Positions 1 to 9,427 of a DNA stretch of 64,000 nucleotides are shown piece by piece. A program made the translations under genes and the position numbers. The notes below the pieces were generated by a model. It was not told where the DNA came from, did not search any database, and worked only from the letters and a program-made list of their open reading frames with translations. The stretch is from Bacteroidetes bacterium 2013_40CM_41_45 (GTDB taxonomy: Bacteria > Bacteroidota > Bacteroidia > AKYH767-A > 2013-40CM-41-45). Location of the stretch: assembly GCA_002215675.1 (NCBI GenBank), contig NGFH01000004.1:1-64000 (forward strand), given 5' to 3'. How positions within the stretch are numbered: the stretch's first letter is position 1; each line of letters begins with the position of its first letter.

Positions 1-2
1 CA

Positions 3-3000
3 TTAAGTTCCACAACAGGTTCATCGGTTATTGCTAATCCATCTTCGACAATTTCATATACAGTAATAGGTACGGATGCGAACGGATGTTCGGCTTCAGC
101 GCAAACAACAGTCACGGTGAACCCCATTCCCGTGGTGGCGGTTTCACCAAGCATCACCATCTGTACCGGACAGAATACCACACTTACTGCAAGCGGAGCC
201 AATACATATTCCTGGAGTCCTGCTACATCTCTTAACACTACAACAGGTGCAACCGTGGTTGCCAATCCGTCTTCAACCACAACCTATACGGTAACCGGAG
301 ATGCACTGGGATGTACAGCAACCGCACAAGTCACCGTTACGATTGCCAGCCAGCCGGTTATCAATGTGTCTCCTGCAACGGTTTGTGTCGGACAAAGCAC
401 AACCCTTACAGCCAGCGGAGCGAACACATACACATGGAGTCCTTCAACAGCATTGAGCGCTACAACAGGTTCTTCTGTTTCAGCGAATCCATCTTCAACA
501 ACAACCTACACAGTAGTTGGTGATTTGAATGGATGCACAGGTTCAACGCAAGTAACAGTAACAGTAAATCCGCTTCCTGTAGTGACCGTTACCACGCCTG
601 CCGCGATTTGTGCAGGTCAGTCTGTAGCTCTAACAGCGAGTGGAGCAAGCACGTATTTCTGGAGCCCGGCAACAGCATTAAGTTCCACAACAGGTTCATC
701 GGTTATTGCTAATCCATCTTCAACAACAACATATACTGTGACGGGTGATGCACTGGGATGTACTGCTACTACACAAGTTACCGTCACGGTGAACCCCATT
801 CCCGTGGTGACGGTTTCACCGAATACCGCCATCTGTACGGGGCAGAATACCACACTTACTGCAAGCGGAGCGAACACATATACATGGAGCCCTGCTACAT
901 CTCTTAATACTACTACAGGACCAAGCGTAATTGCCAATCCGTCTTCAACCATAACGTATACGGTAACGGGAGATGCACTGGGATGTACAGCAACCGCTCA
1001 GGTAACTGTTACTATAGCCAGCCAGCCGGTTATCAGCGTTGCCCCGGTTACAATTTGTACAGGTCAAAGCATAACACTTACAGCCGGTGGAGCGAACACT
1101 TACACATGGAGTCCTTCTGCTACCCTTAGCAGCTCGACAGGTTCGTCTGTTGCAGCAAGCCCATCAAGCACTACAACTTACACGGTTGTTGGAGATTTAA
1201 ATGGATGCACAGGTTCAACACAAGTAACAGTAACAGTAAATCCGCTTCCTGTAGTGACAGTCACAACCCCCACCCCGGTTTGTGCAGGACAGTCGGTTAC
1301 TCTAACAGCAGGTGGAGCAAGCACGTATTCCTGGAGCCCGGCAACAGCATTAAGTTCCACAACAGGTTCTTCCGTTACAGCTAATCCATCTTCAACGATA
1401 ACATATACTGTGACGGGTGATGCACTGGGATGTACTGCTACCGCACAAGTTACAGTAACCATCAACCCTATTCCTGTTGTAACGGTTTCACCGAATACCA
1501 CCATCTGTACGGGGCAGAATACTACTCTTACTGCAAGCGGGGCAAATACGTATGCATGGAGCCCATCAACTTCGCTGAGCACTTCCACAGGTTCCAGTGT
1601 TACGGCAAATCCATCTTCTACTTTAACGTATACGGTCACGGGCACTGCGCTCGGATGTACCGCTACGGCACAAATAACGGTAACGGTAAATCCAAACCCC
1701 GTTGTTACGGTAACGACACCACCTGCAATCTGCACGGGACAATCTGCAACGCTGACCGCGGCAGGTGCAAATACATATGCATGGAGTCCGGCAGCAGCAT
1801 TGAGTGCTACTACAGGTTCTTCCGTTACAGCCAATCCTTCAATAAGCACTTTATATACCGTAACCGGAGATGCATCAGGATGTACAGCCACCGCCCAGGT
1901 TACCGTAACCATAAATCCATTGCCCGTTGTGAGTGTAAACACCCCGGCTCCTGTTTGTGCAGGGCAATCGGTGACACTGAATGCAAATGGTGCAAGCACA
2001 TATTCCTGGAGTCCGGCAACAGCATTAAGTTCCACAACAGGTTCTTCCGTTACTGCAAATCCTTCCTCTACAATACTATACACGGTGACCGGTACGGATA
2101 TAAACGGATGTTCAGCTGCAACGCAAACTACAGTTACAGTAAATCCGCTTCCGGCATTGACCGTTTCACCTAATACGGCAATCTGCAATAACCTGCCTAC
2201 AACGCTCACAGCATCGGGAGCAAATACATACACATGGAGTCCTTCAACAGGATTGAGCAGTACAACCGGTTCTTCCGTTCAGGCATTGCCTCCGGCAACG
2301 ACTACCTATACTGTTGTGGGAGATTTGAATGGCTGCACTGCATCTGCCCAGGTAACGGTTTCTATTAACGGAATTACTTTGACCGTTTCTCCAAACCCGA
2401 CCGTTTGCACCGGTCAGTCAGCAATACTTACCGTGAACGGAGCCACGACATACTCCTGGAGCCCTGCAACAGGATTAAGCAGCACTACCGGTTCGTCCGT
2501 TATCGCGAATCCTACAACCACCACTACCTACACTGTTACCGGGACCGTAACAGGATGTTCAGCTTCGGCACAAATTACTGTAACGGTAAATCCCGTTCCT
2601 GTAGTTTCTGTTTCGCCTGCTGTAACTTTATGCGCAGGACAATCAACAACGCTGACAGCGAGCGGTGCAAACACATATTCATGGAGTCCTTCTGCGGCAT
2701 TGAGCGCAAGCACAGGCGCAAGCGTTACTGCAAATCCTGTTATTACAACAACATATACCGTGACCGGTGATGCACTTGGTTGCAGCGCCACAGCACAAGT
2801 TACGGTTACAATTAACCCTGTTCCTGTGGTGACTGTTACTCCGAACAGTACATTATGTACCGGTCAGAATACGATATTGACAGCAGGAGGTGCCAACACA
2901 TACGCATGGAGTCCGGCCACCGGATTAAGCGCAACAACGGGAGCAAGTGTTACCGCAACACCATTAGCAACTTCAACTTATACGGTTACCGGTGATGCAC

Positions 3001-4395
3001 TCGGATGTACAGCCACGGCGCAAGTGACAGTTACGATTACAACTCAGCCTGTAATATCTGTATCTCCCGCCACCGTTTGTACGGGACAGTCAGCAACACT
3101 TACAGCAAACGGAGCGAATACCTATACTTGGAGTCCTTCCGCTACGCTAAGTAGTTCATCAGGCTCTTCTGTTGTATCCACTCCTGCCAATACAACAACA
3201 TACACGGTGGTTGGTGATATAAGCGGATGTACAGGTTCAACGCAGGTGACGCTAACGGTTAATCCTATTCCTTCTGTAACAGTTTCTCCCGCCGTAACTT
3301 TCTGCGCGGGTCAATCAACTGTACTGACTGCCGGCGGTGCAAGCACATATTTCTGGAGCCCGGCAACAGCACTTAGTTCGACAACCGGTGCAAGCGTTAC
3401 AGCTAATCCTCTTGCCACAACAACCTATACGGTTACAGGTAATGCCCTCGGATGCACGGCTACATCACAGGTTACTGTTACTGTTAATCCTGCCCCGGTT
3501 GTTACGGTTTCTCCGGGCGTTTCACTTTGTACAGGACAAAATACAACTCTAACCGCTGGGGGTGCCAATCTATATACATGGTCCCCCTCGACAGGATTAA
3601 GTTCAACAACCGGTGCGAGTGTTGCAGCCAATCCCTCTAATACAACAACGTACACGGTAACCGGTGATGCATTAGGATGTACTGCCACAGCACAAGTTAC
3701 GGTTACGATTAATCCTATTCCGGTTGTAACAGTTTCACCCGGTGTTTCAGTTTGTGCAGGACAAAATACTACGCTGACTGCAGGCGGTGCCAATACCTAT
3801 TCATGGTCTCCTTCAACAGGATTAAGTTCAACAACAGGTGTAAGTGTAACATCAACTCCCGCGTCAACGATTACGTACACGGTTACAGGAGATGCATTGG
3901 GATGTACGGCAACTGCGCAAGCCACTGTCACTACCTTGAATCTGCCTGTTGTTGCGGTTGCCCCTGCAACAGTATGTGCAGGACAAAGTGCAGCGCTCAC
4001 CGCCACCGGTGCAAATACGTATGCCTGGAGCCCGGGGGCAACATTGAGCAACACTTCAGGTTCTACGGTTACAGCTACTCCGCCTTCAACAACAACTTAT
4101 ACGGTGATTGGCGATTTGAGCGGCTGCACTTCTTCAACGCAAGTTACGGTTACTGTGAATCCGCTTCCGGCCATTTCAGTGACGCCGAATATTTCAATTT
4201 GCAACGGTGACAGTGCTACTCTTACTGCAACCGGTGCAATTACATATGCATGGAGCCCTGCAACTTCTCTTAACACCACAACAGGCGCTACGGTGATTTC
4301 ACACAGCACGACTCAAATCACGTATACCGTTACCGGTGATGCTAACGGATGTACGGCAACCTCGCATGTAACGGTATCGATAAATCCATTACCGA
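3..4395 (+). repeat. Tandem array of ~222-225 bp Ig-like coding repeats
   Basis: Nineteen full coding units plus one partial unit at the window edge. Units fall into recurring types distinguished by their tails (ALGCTATAQVTVTI, LNGCTGSTQVTVTV and others). Units 1-3 (about 120-790) are copied in the same order as units 4-6 (about 790-1460) with high nucleotide identity, a higher-order repeat of about 670 bp. The first ~50 bases of the window nearly match 675-724. Later units (7-19) are more divergent, so the 5' part looks recently amplified. Confidence 0.9.
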
Positions 4396-5168
4396 TTGTA
4401 AACTTTACTCCTAACCCAACCACCGGATGCTCACCGCTGCTTGTTCAGTTCCATGATGCGTCCACGGCACTTCCGGGCTCTACGTATTTATGGAACTTCG
4501 GAGACAACACCACGAGCACATTGCAAAACCCAAGTCATACATATATACAGACAGGTACATTTATCATTACACTTACAATAACAACTCCCGACGGCTGTAT
4601 GCATTCATTATCCTCCCCTGCGGTAACAGTTTATCCCAACCCCGTTGCATCTTTCACGGTTAATCCAAATGCAGGAAATACGGGAACTGAATTCACTTTT
4701 TATGACCAGAGCTACAGCAACATCATTTCCTGGAGCTGGAGCTTCGGTGACGGAACCGGCACATCCTCGGTTCAGAATCCTACTTACAAATATGATAAGG
4801 CAGGAAATTATGAAGTCATCCTTGGTGTTTCAAATACATGGGGCTGCACCGATACCGCCAAAATTATGATGGTAGTTTCGGACGAGGAATTTGAAATCTG
4901 GATTCCAAATGTATTTACTCCCAATGGTGACAACGAAAATGAAATATTCACTGCTGTGGGAATAGGAATTCATAAATATGAAATGTCCATCTTCGACCGG
5001 TGGGGCGAAGAGATTTACCACTCCACGGCGCTGGATGCAGGATGGAACGGCAGAGTCTGGAATATGTTAAGAGAATGCCAGATTGATGTGTACGAGTATC
5101 TCATCATTGCGTGGGACGGCAGGGGAGATGCACATAAGTATATTGGTCACGTGACATTGTTACGATAG
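3..5168 (+). CDS. Giant Ig-like-repeat surface protein with PKD domains and T9SS type B sorting domain (5' end outside window)
   Basis: The frame is open to the left edge, so this is the C-terminal part of a longer protein; the GTG at 117 is an internal valine codon inside a repeat, not a start. Visible are 19 complete ~75-residue Ig-like units (CxGQ, TLTASGA, YxWSP, TTYTVTG, GCTATAQVTVTV) plus a partial one at the edge. Two PKD-type domains follow (about 4396-4880; WNFGD and WSFGDG motifs with GC and Y aromatics). The end (about 4885-5165) has IPNVFTPNGD, FDRWGEEIY, GWNG and YEYLI...GHVTLLR, the signature of the gliding-motility-associated (CHU_C, type B) T9SS sorting domain, so the protein is expected on the cell surface or secreted. 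A stalk-like adhesin role is inference; no catalytic domain is seen. It ends just before a strong hairpin terminator. Confidence 0.93.
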   Translation, partial: LSSTTGSSVIANPSSTISYTVIGTDANGCSASAQTTVTVNPIPVVAVSPSITICTGQNTTLTASGANTYSWSPATSLNTTTGATVVANPSSTTTYTVTGDALGCTATAQVTVTIASQPVINVSPATVCVGQSTTLTASGANTYTWSPSTALSATTGSSVSANPSSTTTYTVVGDLNGCTGSTQVTVTVNPLPVVTVTTPAAICAGQSVALTASGASTYFWSPATALSSTTGSSVIANPSSTTTYTVTGDALGCTATTQVTVTVNPIPVVTVSPNTAICTGQNTTLTASGANTYTWSPATSLNTTTGPSVIANPSSTITYTVTGDALGCTATAQVTVTIASQPVISVAPVTICTGQSITLTAGGANTYTWSPSATLSSSTGSSVAASPSSTTTYTVVGDLNGCTGSTQVTVTVNPLPVVTVTTPTPVCAGQSVTLTAGGASTYSWSPATALSSTTGSSVTANPSSTITYTVTGDALGCTATAQVTVTINPIPVVTVSPNTTICTGQNTTLTASGANTYAWSPSTSLSTSTGSSVTANPSSTLTYTVTGTALGCTATAQITVTVNPNPVVTVTTPPAICTGQSATLTAAGANTYAWSPAAALSATTGSSVTANPSISTLYTVTGDASGCTATAQVTVTINPLPVVSVNTPAPVCAGQSVTLNANGASTYSWSPATALSSTTGSSVTANPSSTILYTVTGTDINGCSAATQTTVTVNPLPALTVSPNTAICNNLPTTLTASGANTYTWSPSTGLSSTTGSSVQALPPATTTYTVVGDLNGCTASAQVTVSINGITLTVSPNPTVCTGQSAILTVNGATTYSWSPATGLSSTTGSSVIANPTTTTTYTVTGTVTGCSASAQITVTVNPVPVVSVSPAVTLCAGQSTTLTASGANTYSWSPSAALSASTGASVTANPVITTTYTVTGDALGCSATAQVTVTINPVPVVTVTPNSTLCTGQNTILTAGGANTYAWSPATGLSATTGASVTATPLATSTYTVTGDALGCTATAQVTVTITTQPVISVSPATVCTGQSATLTANGANTYTWSPSATLSSSSGSSVVSTPANTTTYTVVGDISGCTGSTQVTLTVNPIPSVTVSPAVTFCAGQSTVLTAGGASTYFWSPATALSSTTGASVTANPLATTTYTVTGNALGCTATSQVTVTVNPAPVVTVSPGVSLCTGQNTTLTAGGANLYTWSPSTGLSSTTGASVAANPSNTTTYTVTGDALGCTATAQVTVTINPIPVVTVSPGVSVCAGQNTTLTAGGANTYSWSPSTGLSSTTGVSVTSTPASTITYTVTGDALGCTATAQATVTTLNLPVVAVAPATVCAGQSAALTATGANTYAWSPGATLSNTSGSTVTATPPSTTTYTVIGDLSGCTSSTQVTVTVNPLPAISVTPNISICNGDSATLTATGAITYAWSPATSLNTTTGATVISHSTTQITYTVTGDANGCTATSHVTVSINPLPIVNFTPNPTTGCSPLLVQFHDASTALPGSTYLWNFGDNTTSTLQNPSHTYIQTGTFIITLTITTPDGCMHSLSSPAVTVYPNPVASFTVNPNAGNTGTEFTFYDQSYSNIISWSWSFGDGTGTSSVQNPTYKYDKAGNYEVILGVSNTWGCTDTAKIMMVVSDEEFEIWIPNVFTPNGDNENEIFTAVGIGIHKYEMSIFDRWGEEIYHSTALDAGWNGRVWNMLRECQIDVYEYLIIAWDGRGDAHKYIGHVTLLR

Positions 5169-5190
5169 GCATTACCCGAAACTAAAAAAG

Positions 5191-5220
5191 AAAAACTCCC
5201 CGCCCAGGCGGGGAGTTTTT
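5191..5220. terminator. Bidirectional rho-independent terminator
   Basis: Stem CTCCCCGCC (5196-5204) pairs with GGCGGGGAG (5207-5215), extended by an A-run before and a T-run after (to 5222). It lies between two convergent genes and has an A-run on one side and a T-run on the other, so it can serve both strands. Confidence 0.9.
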
Positions 5221-5244
5221 TTATTGGAGTAAAATCAAAATATT

Positions 5245-6429
5245 TTATTTACTCAGCATCTCGTGCTTTTCGTTGCATGTGCCAAAGCGGTATGAAACAG
5301 AAAAGTTAATCAGGTAATCTGCAAATGCAGCGTCACCATGATGGTCAACAGTCGGATCCATTTTATCCTGCTCTATATCGGAATAACTTTTTATACGGTT
5401 CCTGTATAAAGCATACGGCACAAGCAATGAAAAATTCAGATTACCTCTTTGGTACGCCAAGCCCGGCTCAACAGAAATAATATAACCGGGTCTCCTGAAT
5501 CCTTCACTTTTCCCTATGATATCTTTGCTTGGAACGCCTTCAATGCGGGGACCAAGGCTTAAAGAAATTCCCTGCTTTGGCATGGCTATCCAGCTTATGC
5601 CGGTTCTTGCAGCAAACTGGTCTGCAATGGAAAAATATTCGGTAAGCTTTTGTGAAGCAGTAGTAGCATATGTGCCTCGTGAAAGCGTACCGTTCACATT
5701 GTCGGGATTGAATAAATAAAAACCGTTGAAGAAAAATACATTTCTCTTTGACAATTTCCATAACATCTGCGCTTCAAGATTAATACCCCAACCGCCATCG
5801 CCTAATTGAATGGACTGGTCTACAGGCTTCAGCACCAGAGAATCTTTTCCGCTCGAAGTGCGCTTGTGAAAAACATCAGTAACATTATCGTTGCCGGTAG
5901 GCGCTTTAATGCCTAACCCGACCGATATATTTTTGCGCAGGGAATCCTTGGCAGGATTGAACAGCCAATAGTAGCCGGTAACGCGCATATCACCAATGCC
6001 GTTTGCTTCGGTACTGAATCGCACCTGATTAGGATTGCTCGAAATGCTGTTACCGTAATGCTCATATAAAGAGCTGCGGTTGTAAGAAATGAGCGGAAGG
6101 TTTACGGAAAAACTAAGCCGGTCAGTTACTCCGTATGTCAGACTGACGTCAACAGAACGCGATATGTTTCTGACTTCAGTTCCATCTTCGACCCGCTCCT
6201 TTTGTTCGGAGTCGCCCCTGAAATGTTTGTACGATTCAAAGTAGCGGAACGAAGCGGCTTCCTGCCACTGATTTTTTTTGAGAAATGATAAATTTTCGGA
6301 ATGTCCCGAAGCGGAGCAGCTCATGGGACGGACCGCAACGCAGCCCTGGCCGCGAGCCAGAGAAGCAATTAGCATAAAAGATGCGGCCACCACCATTTTC
6401 TGCAGGTTGTTCTGTAATTGTGTTTTCAT
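5245..6429 (-). CDS. Outer-membrane beta-barrel protein, transporter/phenol MetA-like
   Basis: 394 residues with an N-terminal signal peptide (MKTQLQNNL...ASLARGQG). The body alternates polar and hydrophobic/aromatic residues as in a beta-barrel. It carries recognisable pieces of the MetA-like barrel family: SVDVSLTYGVTDRLSFSVNL, GDMRVTGYYW, SVGLGIKAPTGND and GLAYQRGNLNFSLLVPYALYR. The C-terminus FSVSYRFG is typical of a last barrel strand, though about ten residues follow it. Family members are usually annotated 'transporter' or 'phenol degradation MetA', mostly without known substrate. The gene is monocistronic, with a TATTTTTG box 21 bp upstream of the start, and shares its terminator with the giant gene on the other strand. 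I cannot infer a substrate. Confidence 0.75.
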   Translation of the reverse strand: MKTQLQNNLQKMVVAASFMLIASLARGQGCVAVRPMSCSASGHSENLSFLKKNQWQEAASFRYFESYKHFRGDSEQKERVEDGTEVRNISRSVDVSLTYGVTDRLSFSVNLPLISYNRSSLYEHYGNSISSNPNQVRFSTEANGIGDMRVTGYYWLFNPAKDSLRKNISVGLGIKAPTGNDNVTDVFHKRTSSGKDSLVLKPVDQSIQLGDGGWGINLEAQMLWKLSKRNVFFFNGFYLFNPDNVNGTLSRGTYATTASQKLTEYFSIADQFAARTGISWIAMPKQGISLSLGPRIEGVPSKDIIGKSEGFRRPGYIISVEPGLAYQRGNLNFSLLVPYALYRNRIKSYSDIEQDKMDPTVDHHGDAAFADYLINFSVSYRFGTCNEKHEMLSK

Positions 6430-6449
6430 GTTTTTTGTTTTAGTGAGGA

Positions 6450-6457
6450 CAAAAATA
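6450..6457 (-). promoter_or_regulatory. Bacteroidota -7 box (TATTTTTG)
   Basis: Reads TATTTTTG on the minus strand, an exact match to the TAnnTTTG -7 element of the phylum, with the start codon at 6429 downstream. No well-spaced TTG -33 element is present (the nearest is about 26 bp upstream), so this rests on the -7 box alone. Confidence 0.45.
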
Positions 6458-6661
6458 TCCCGGCGGTTATTTTACCACGGACGCAACTATAAGGAAAAGA
6501 TTTTAATTTTTAAAAAAAAATATGGCGGAAGGTTAATTTCGGCATGGGAAAGGCAATTACCGGGGGTTTAAAGTTCCACAATCGCTACAATATTTGCGGG
6601 GTTATCATGGGTTTCAAAAGGCATTTAGTAAAGAGATTTACAGCCATTTTGTTGCACTCCG

Positions 6662-6669
6662 TATCTTCG
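6662..6669 (+). promoter_or_regulatory. Possible -7 box (TATCTTCG)
   Basis: One mismatch to TAnnTTTG, 17 bases before the ATG at 6686. A TTTAC about 21 bp upstream could be a weak -33. Tentative. The rest of 6430-6685 is AT-rich intergenic sequence between divergent genes with no other feature seen. Confidence 0.3.
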
Positions 6670-6685
6670 GTGCAGATTATAAAAT

Positions 6686-8056
6686 ATGAATCGCATTCGT
6701 AGTTGGCTTATGCAGCCGGTGGACGCACTTCCGTTAAGGGTCTTTCGTTCGCTGTTCGGAATTGCCATGATGATGGAGATGATTTACCTGCTCAGCAACG
6801 ATGCAGTGAATAAACTTGTGCTGCTGCCCCAGGTTAGAATTGCATACGATTTTTTCGGGTGGCTTAGTCCGCTGCCTGCTCCGCTCATGCGCATGCTTCC
6901 GGCACTCATGCTGGTTGCTGCATTCCTGCTCACCATTGGCAAGTGGACGCGCGCGGCAGGTATCTCATTTTTTTTCATGCATTTTTATTTTCTTCTTCTC
7001 GACAAGAGCTACTATAATAATCACATGTACCTGTATAGTTTGCTCGGTTTACTTTTTTCTCTTGCAGAAGAAACCAAAAGAAAAGACGGTGTAATTACAG
7101 TTCCTAACTGGGTACTGAGAATTATGCAGTTTCAGATTGTCGTAGTTTATTTTTATGGAGGCCTTGCCAAGATTAATCCCGACTGGATATTCCGTCATGA
7201 ACCTGTTTTATCTATTCTTAAAGCGCCTCAGACCGCATGGATTTTGGAAGGCAGTCTTGGCACAATGGTTACCAACCTGTTGGTGTGGGGAGGTTTATTT
7301 TATGACCTTGGAATTCCTTTTCTTCTGCTGTATCGCAAAACACGGATAGCGGCATTCATATTGTGTTTGGTTTTTCACGTGTCCAATGTTTTCATTTTTA
7401 ATACCGGTGAAAGCGGCACTATAGGAGAATTTCCATTCGTGATGATATCATCCTGCTTCTTGTTTTTTGAGCCGGATGTCATCAGGAAGTGGCTGGGAAA
7501 ATTACCTGTTAAACTTTTCCAGGCGAAGCAACAACCATTAAAGAAAAAAATGCCGGACAAGCAACAACCAATCACCGCGTCGGTTACTATTGTAAACAAT
7601 TATAGTTTTGTTTTATCTTTCATTTGTGTTTATGGTCTTATTCAATTGTTGTTACCGCTCAGGCATTTCTTAATAACCGACAATGTTTTATGGACAGGAG
7701 AAGCAAATAATTTTGCGTGGCGAATGAAAATACGCTCGGCAGATTTCAAAAACACAATGTGGGTTCGCGCAGAACCCGGAGGCCCGAGAACCGAGCTGCA
7801 CCCCATCGGCTTCATAAATGTAATGCAGCATACATTAATTTCGCAGAGCCCGATAGACATGATGAAGTTTGCAAAAGCCATGGTTCCTGTGCTGAGGAAA
7901 AGAGGAATTGCAAATCCTGTTATTGAAGTGGATATGGAACTTGGAATAAACGGGCGCCCCAGGCAATTAGCCATTGACTCTACCCTGAATCTGGCGGCAG
8001 TGCGATATACTCCGTGGAAACATGCCGAATGGATTTTGCCACAGCAAAATAAATAG
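6686..8056 (+). CDS. Vitamin K-dependent gamma-carboxylase-like (HTTM domain) membrane protein
   Basis: 456 residues. The N-terminal ~270 residues are a multi-helix membrane domain (HTTM family) with PLRVFRSLFGIAMM, LLLDKSYYNNHMYLYSLL, QFQIVVVYFYGGLAKINPDW and LVFHVSNVFIF. The DKxxxNNHxYLY motif matches, from memory of the human carboxylase GGCX, the segment holding its catalytic lysine (Lys218); here it is Lys107. After a basic linker (residues ~272-295), the C-terminal third contains FAWRMKIRSADF, resembling the FSWRM segment of bacterial carboxylase homologues. The family converts Glu to Gla in partner proteins using reduced vitamin K. Bacterial members have unknown substrates, so activity here is inference. 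It is followed 48 bp later by two lipoprotein genes, probably one transcript. Confidence 0.82.
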   Translation: MNRIRSWLMQPVDALPLRVFRSLFGIAMMMEMIYLLSNDAVNKLVLLPQVRIAYDFFGWLSPLPAPLMRMLPALMLVAAFLLTIGKWTRAAGISFFFMHFYFLLLDKSYYNNHMYLYSLLGLLFSLAEETKRKDGVITVPNWVLRIMQFQIVVVYFYGGLAKINPDWIFRHEPVLSILKAPQTAWILEGSLGTMVTNLLVWGGLFYDLGIPFLLLYRKTRIAAFILCLVFHVSNVFIFNTGESGTIGEFPFVMISSCFLFFEPDVIRKWLGKLPVKLFQAKQQPLKKKMPDKQQPITASVTIVNNYSFVLSFICVYGLIQLLLPLRHFLITDNVLWTGEANNFAWRMKIRSADFKNTMWVRAEPGGPRTELHPIGFINVMQHTLISQSPIDMMKFAKAMVPVLRKRGIANPVIEVDMELGINGRPRQLAIDSTLNLAAVRYTPWKHAEWILPQQNK

Positions 8057-8104
8057 TCCGGAAGTTCACTGCTTTAAAAATCTGAAACCACCAAACCCAT
8101 CTAT

Positions 8105-9427
8105 ATGAAAAATAAATTACCTCTTTTGTATTTGCTGGTTTTTATCTGTGCTTGCAGCAGCAATAAAAAATTTTCGGGAGATAATTTCGCGAACAACCAA
8201 AACTATTTACGATGGAATAAGATGCTCACCGATGTGATTGTTGAAGACGTTTTTAATCCTCCCATTGCCGGCCGCATCTATGCCTATTCCAACATTGCTG
8301 CTTACGAAGCATTGGTGCCCGGCTCGGCCGGATTTGGTTCGCTTGCCGGGCAGCTGCGCGGACTGAATAAGCTTCCTGCTCCGGCGCAAAAAGATAATAT
8401 CAGCTATGAACTGGCATCGCTCACTGCGTTTACAACGGTTGCCTCCAAGCTGGTGTATAGCTCTTATCTTGTGAATGATTTTTACAAGAAGCAGATTGAT
8501 TCGCTCAGGCACGCGGGATGGGATGAAAGCACAATCAAAAATTCTACAGCATTCGGAGAAGCAATTGGCGACAGCATTTTTTCATGGAGCATGAAAGACG
8601 GCTTCCGCGAAAGCCGTAAAGAAAGATACGTCTTGAAAAGTTTCACCGGCAGCTGGATACCTACACCTCCCGACTACATGCCTGCGGTAGAACCCTATTG
8701 GGGAATGATAAGGCCGTTCACTATGGATTCTGTGGGAATGTTTTGTGCTCCAGAAATTCCCTTGTATTCTGCTGATAAGAAGTCGCCCTATTTTAAATAT
8801 GTGAGTGAAGTTTATGAAACCGGGAATAATTTAACCGAAGAACAAAAAATAATTGCATCGTACTGGGACGATAACCCCAATGTTTCCACCCACCTCGGGC
8901 ACATGACCTACTTTGCGCAAAAGATGACACCGGGCGGCCACTGGATTGCCTTAACGGCACTGGCAGCACGAATGAAAAAATGGACACTCCCGGAAACGGC
9001 AGAAGCATTTACGCTCACCTCCATTGCCATGTCCGATGCATTCAAATGCTGTTGGAAAGAAAAGTACCGTTACAATTCAATACGTCCTGTAACCATAATT
9101 AATGAGACGCTGAACCGGGACTGGAATCCTTACATTCAAACTCCGCCTTTCCCCGAATATCCCAGCGGGCACAGCACAGTAAGCGCTGCTGCCGCCGAAG
9201 TATTGACCAAATTGGCAGGAGACAATTTTTCATTTACCGATTCATCTGAAGTTGAGTATGGATTGCCGGTGCGTTCCTTCAATTCGTTTCGCGAAGCTGC
9301 TGCAGAAGCAAAGCTGAGCAGGATGTATGGTGGCATTCACTTTCGTTTCGCCAACGAAGGCGGAGCTACTATGGGCAAAAAAATTGGCGAGTACGTTGCA
9401 GAGAATATAAAAACAAGAGCCAAATGA
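8105..9427 (+). CDS. Vanadium-dependent haloperoxidase / PAP2-superfamily lipoprotein
   Basis: 440 residues. The N-terminus MKNKLPLLYLLVFICAC is a lipoprotein signal with a lipobox ending at a cysteine, so the protein should be anchored in the envelope. The C-terminal half carries the vanadate/phosphate-binding triad of this superfamily: KYRYNSIRP (K-x6-RP), YPSGHSTVSA and SRMYGGIHFRFANEGG. All expected ligand residues (Lys, two Arg, Ser, Gly, two His) are present, so the site looks intact. Close relatives in Bacteroidota are annotated vanadium-dependent haloperoxidase; an acid phosphatase activity cannot be excluded because the pockets are shared. The stop overlaps the next start by 4 bp (ATGA), implying translational coupling to the FG-GAP lipoprotein. 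Confidence 0.87.
   Translation: MKNKLPLLYLLVFICACSSNKKFSGDNFANNQNYLRWNKMLTDVIVEDVFNPPIAGRIYAYSNIAAYEALVPGSAGFGSLAGQLRGLNKLPAPAQKDNISYELASLTAFTTVASKLVYSSYLVNDFYKKQIDSLRHAGWDESTIKNSTAFGEAIGDSIFSWSMKDGFRESRKERYVLKSFTGSWIPTPPDYMPAVEPYWGMIRPFTMDSVGMFCAPEIPLYSADKKSPYFKYVSEVYETGNNLTEEQKIIASYWDDNPNVSTHLGHMTYFAQKMTPGGHWIALTALAARMKKWTLPETAEAFTLTSIAMSDAFKCCWKEKYRYNSIRPVTIINETLNRDWNPYIQTPPFPEYPSGHSTVSAAAAEVLTKLAGDNFSFTDSSEVEYGLPVRSFNSFREAAAEAKLSRMYGGIHFRFANEGGATMGKKIGEYVAENIKTRAK

Noticed and set aside
117-119. GTG at 117 as the start of the first gene
   Set aside because: It encodes a valine inside a repeat (VTVNPIP), and the frame is open to the window edge with repeat sequence.
1430-2173. Alternative forward frame with Cys/Tyr-rich repeats
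   Set aside because: A shifted reading of the same tandem repeat; its periodicity equals that of the main frame.
1178-2233. Long antisense frame (351 codons) within the Ig-repeat gene
   Set aside because: It is the complementary reading of a repetitive Thr/Val-rich coding array and recurs with the same period; no signal, start context or known motif.
3-4395. Regular repeats considered as a CRISPR array
   Set aside because: Period of ~222 bp, fully coding, with no short identical repeats separated by unique spacers.
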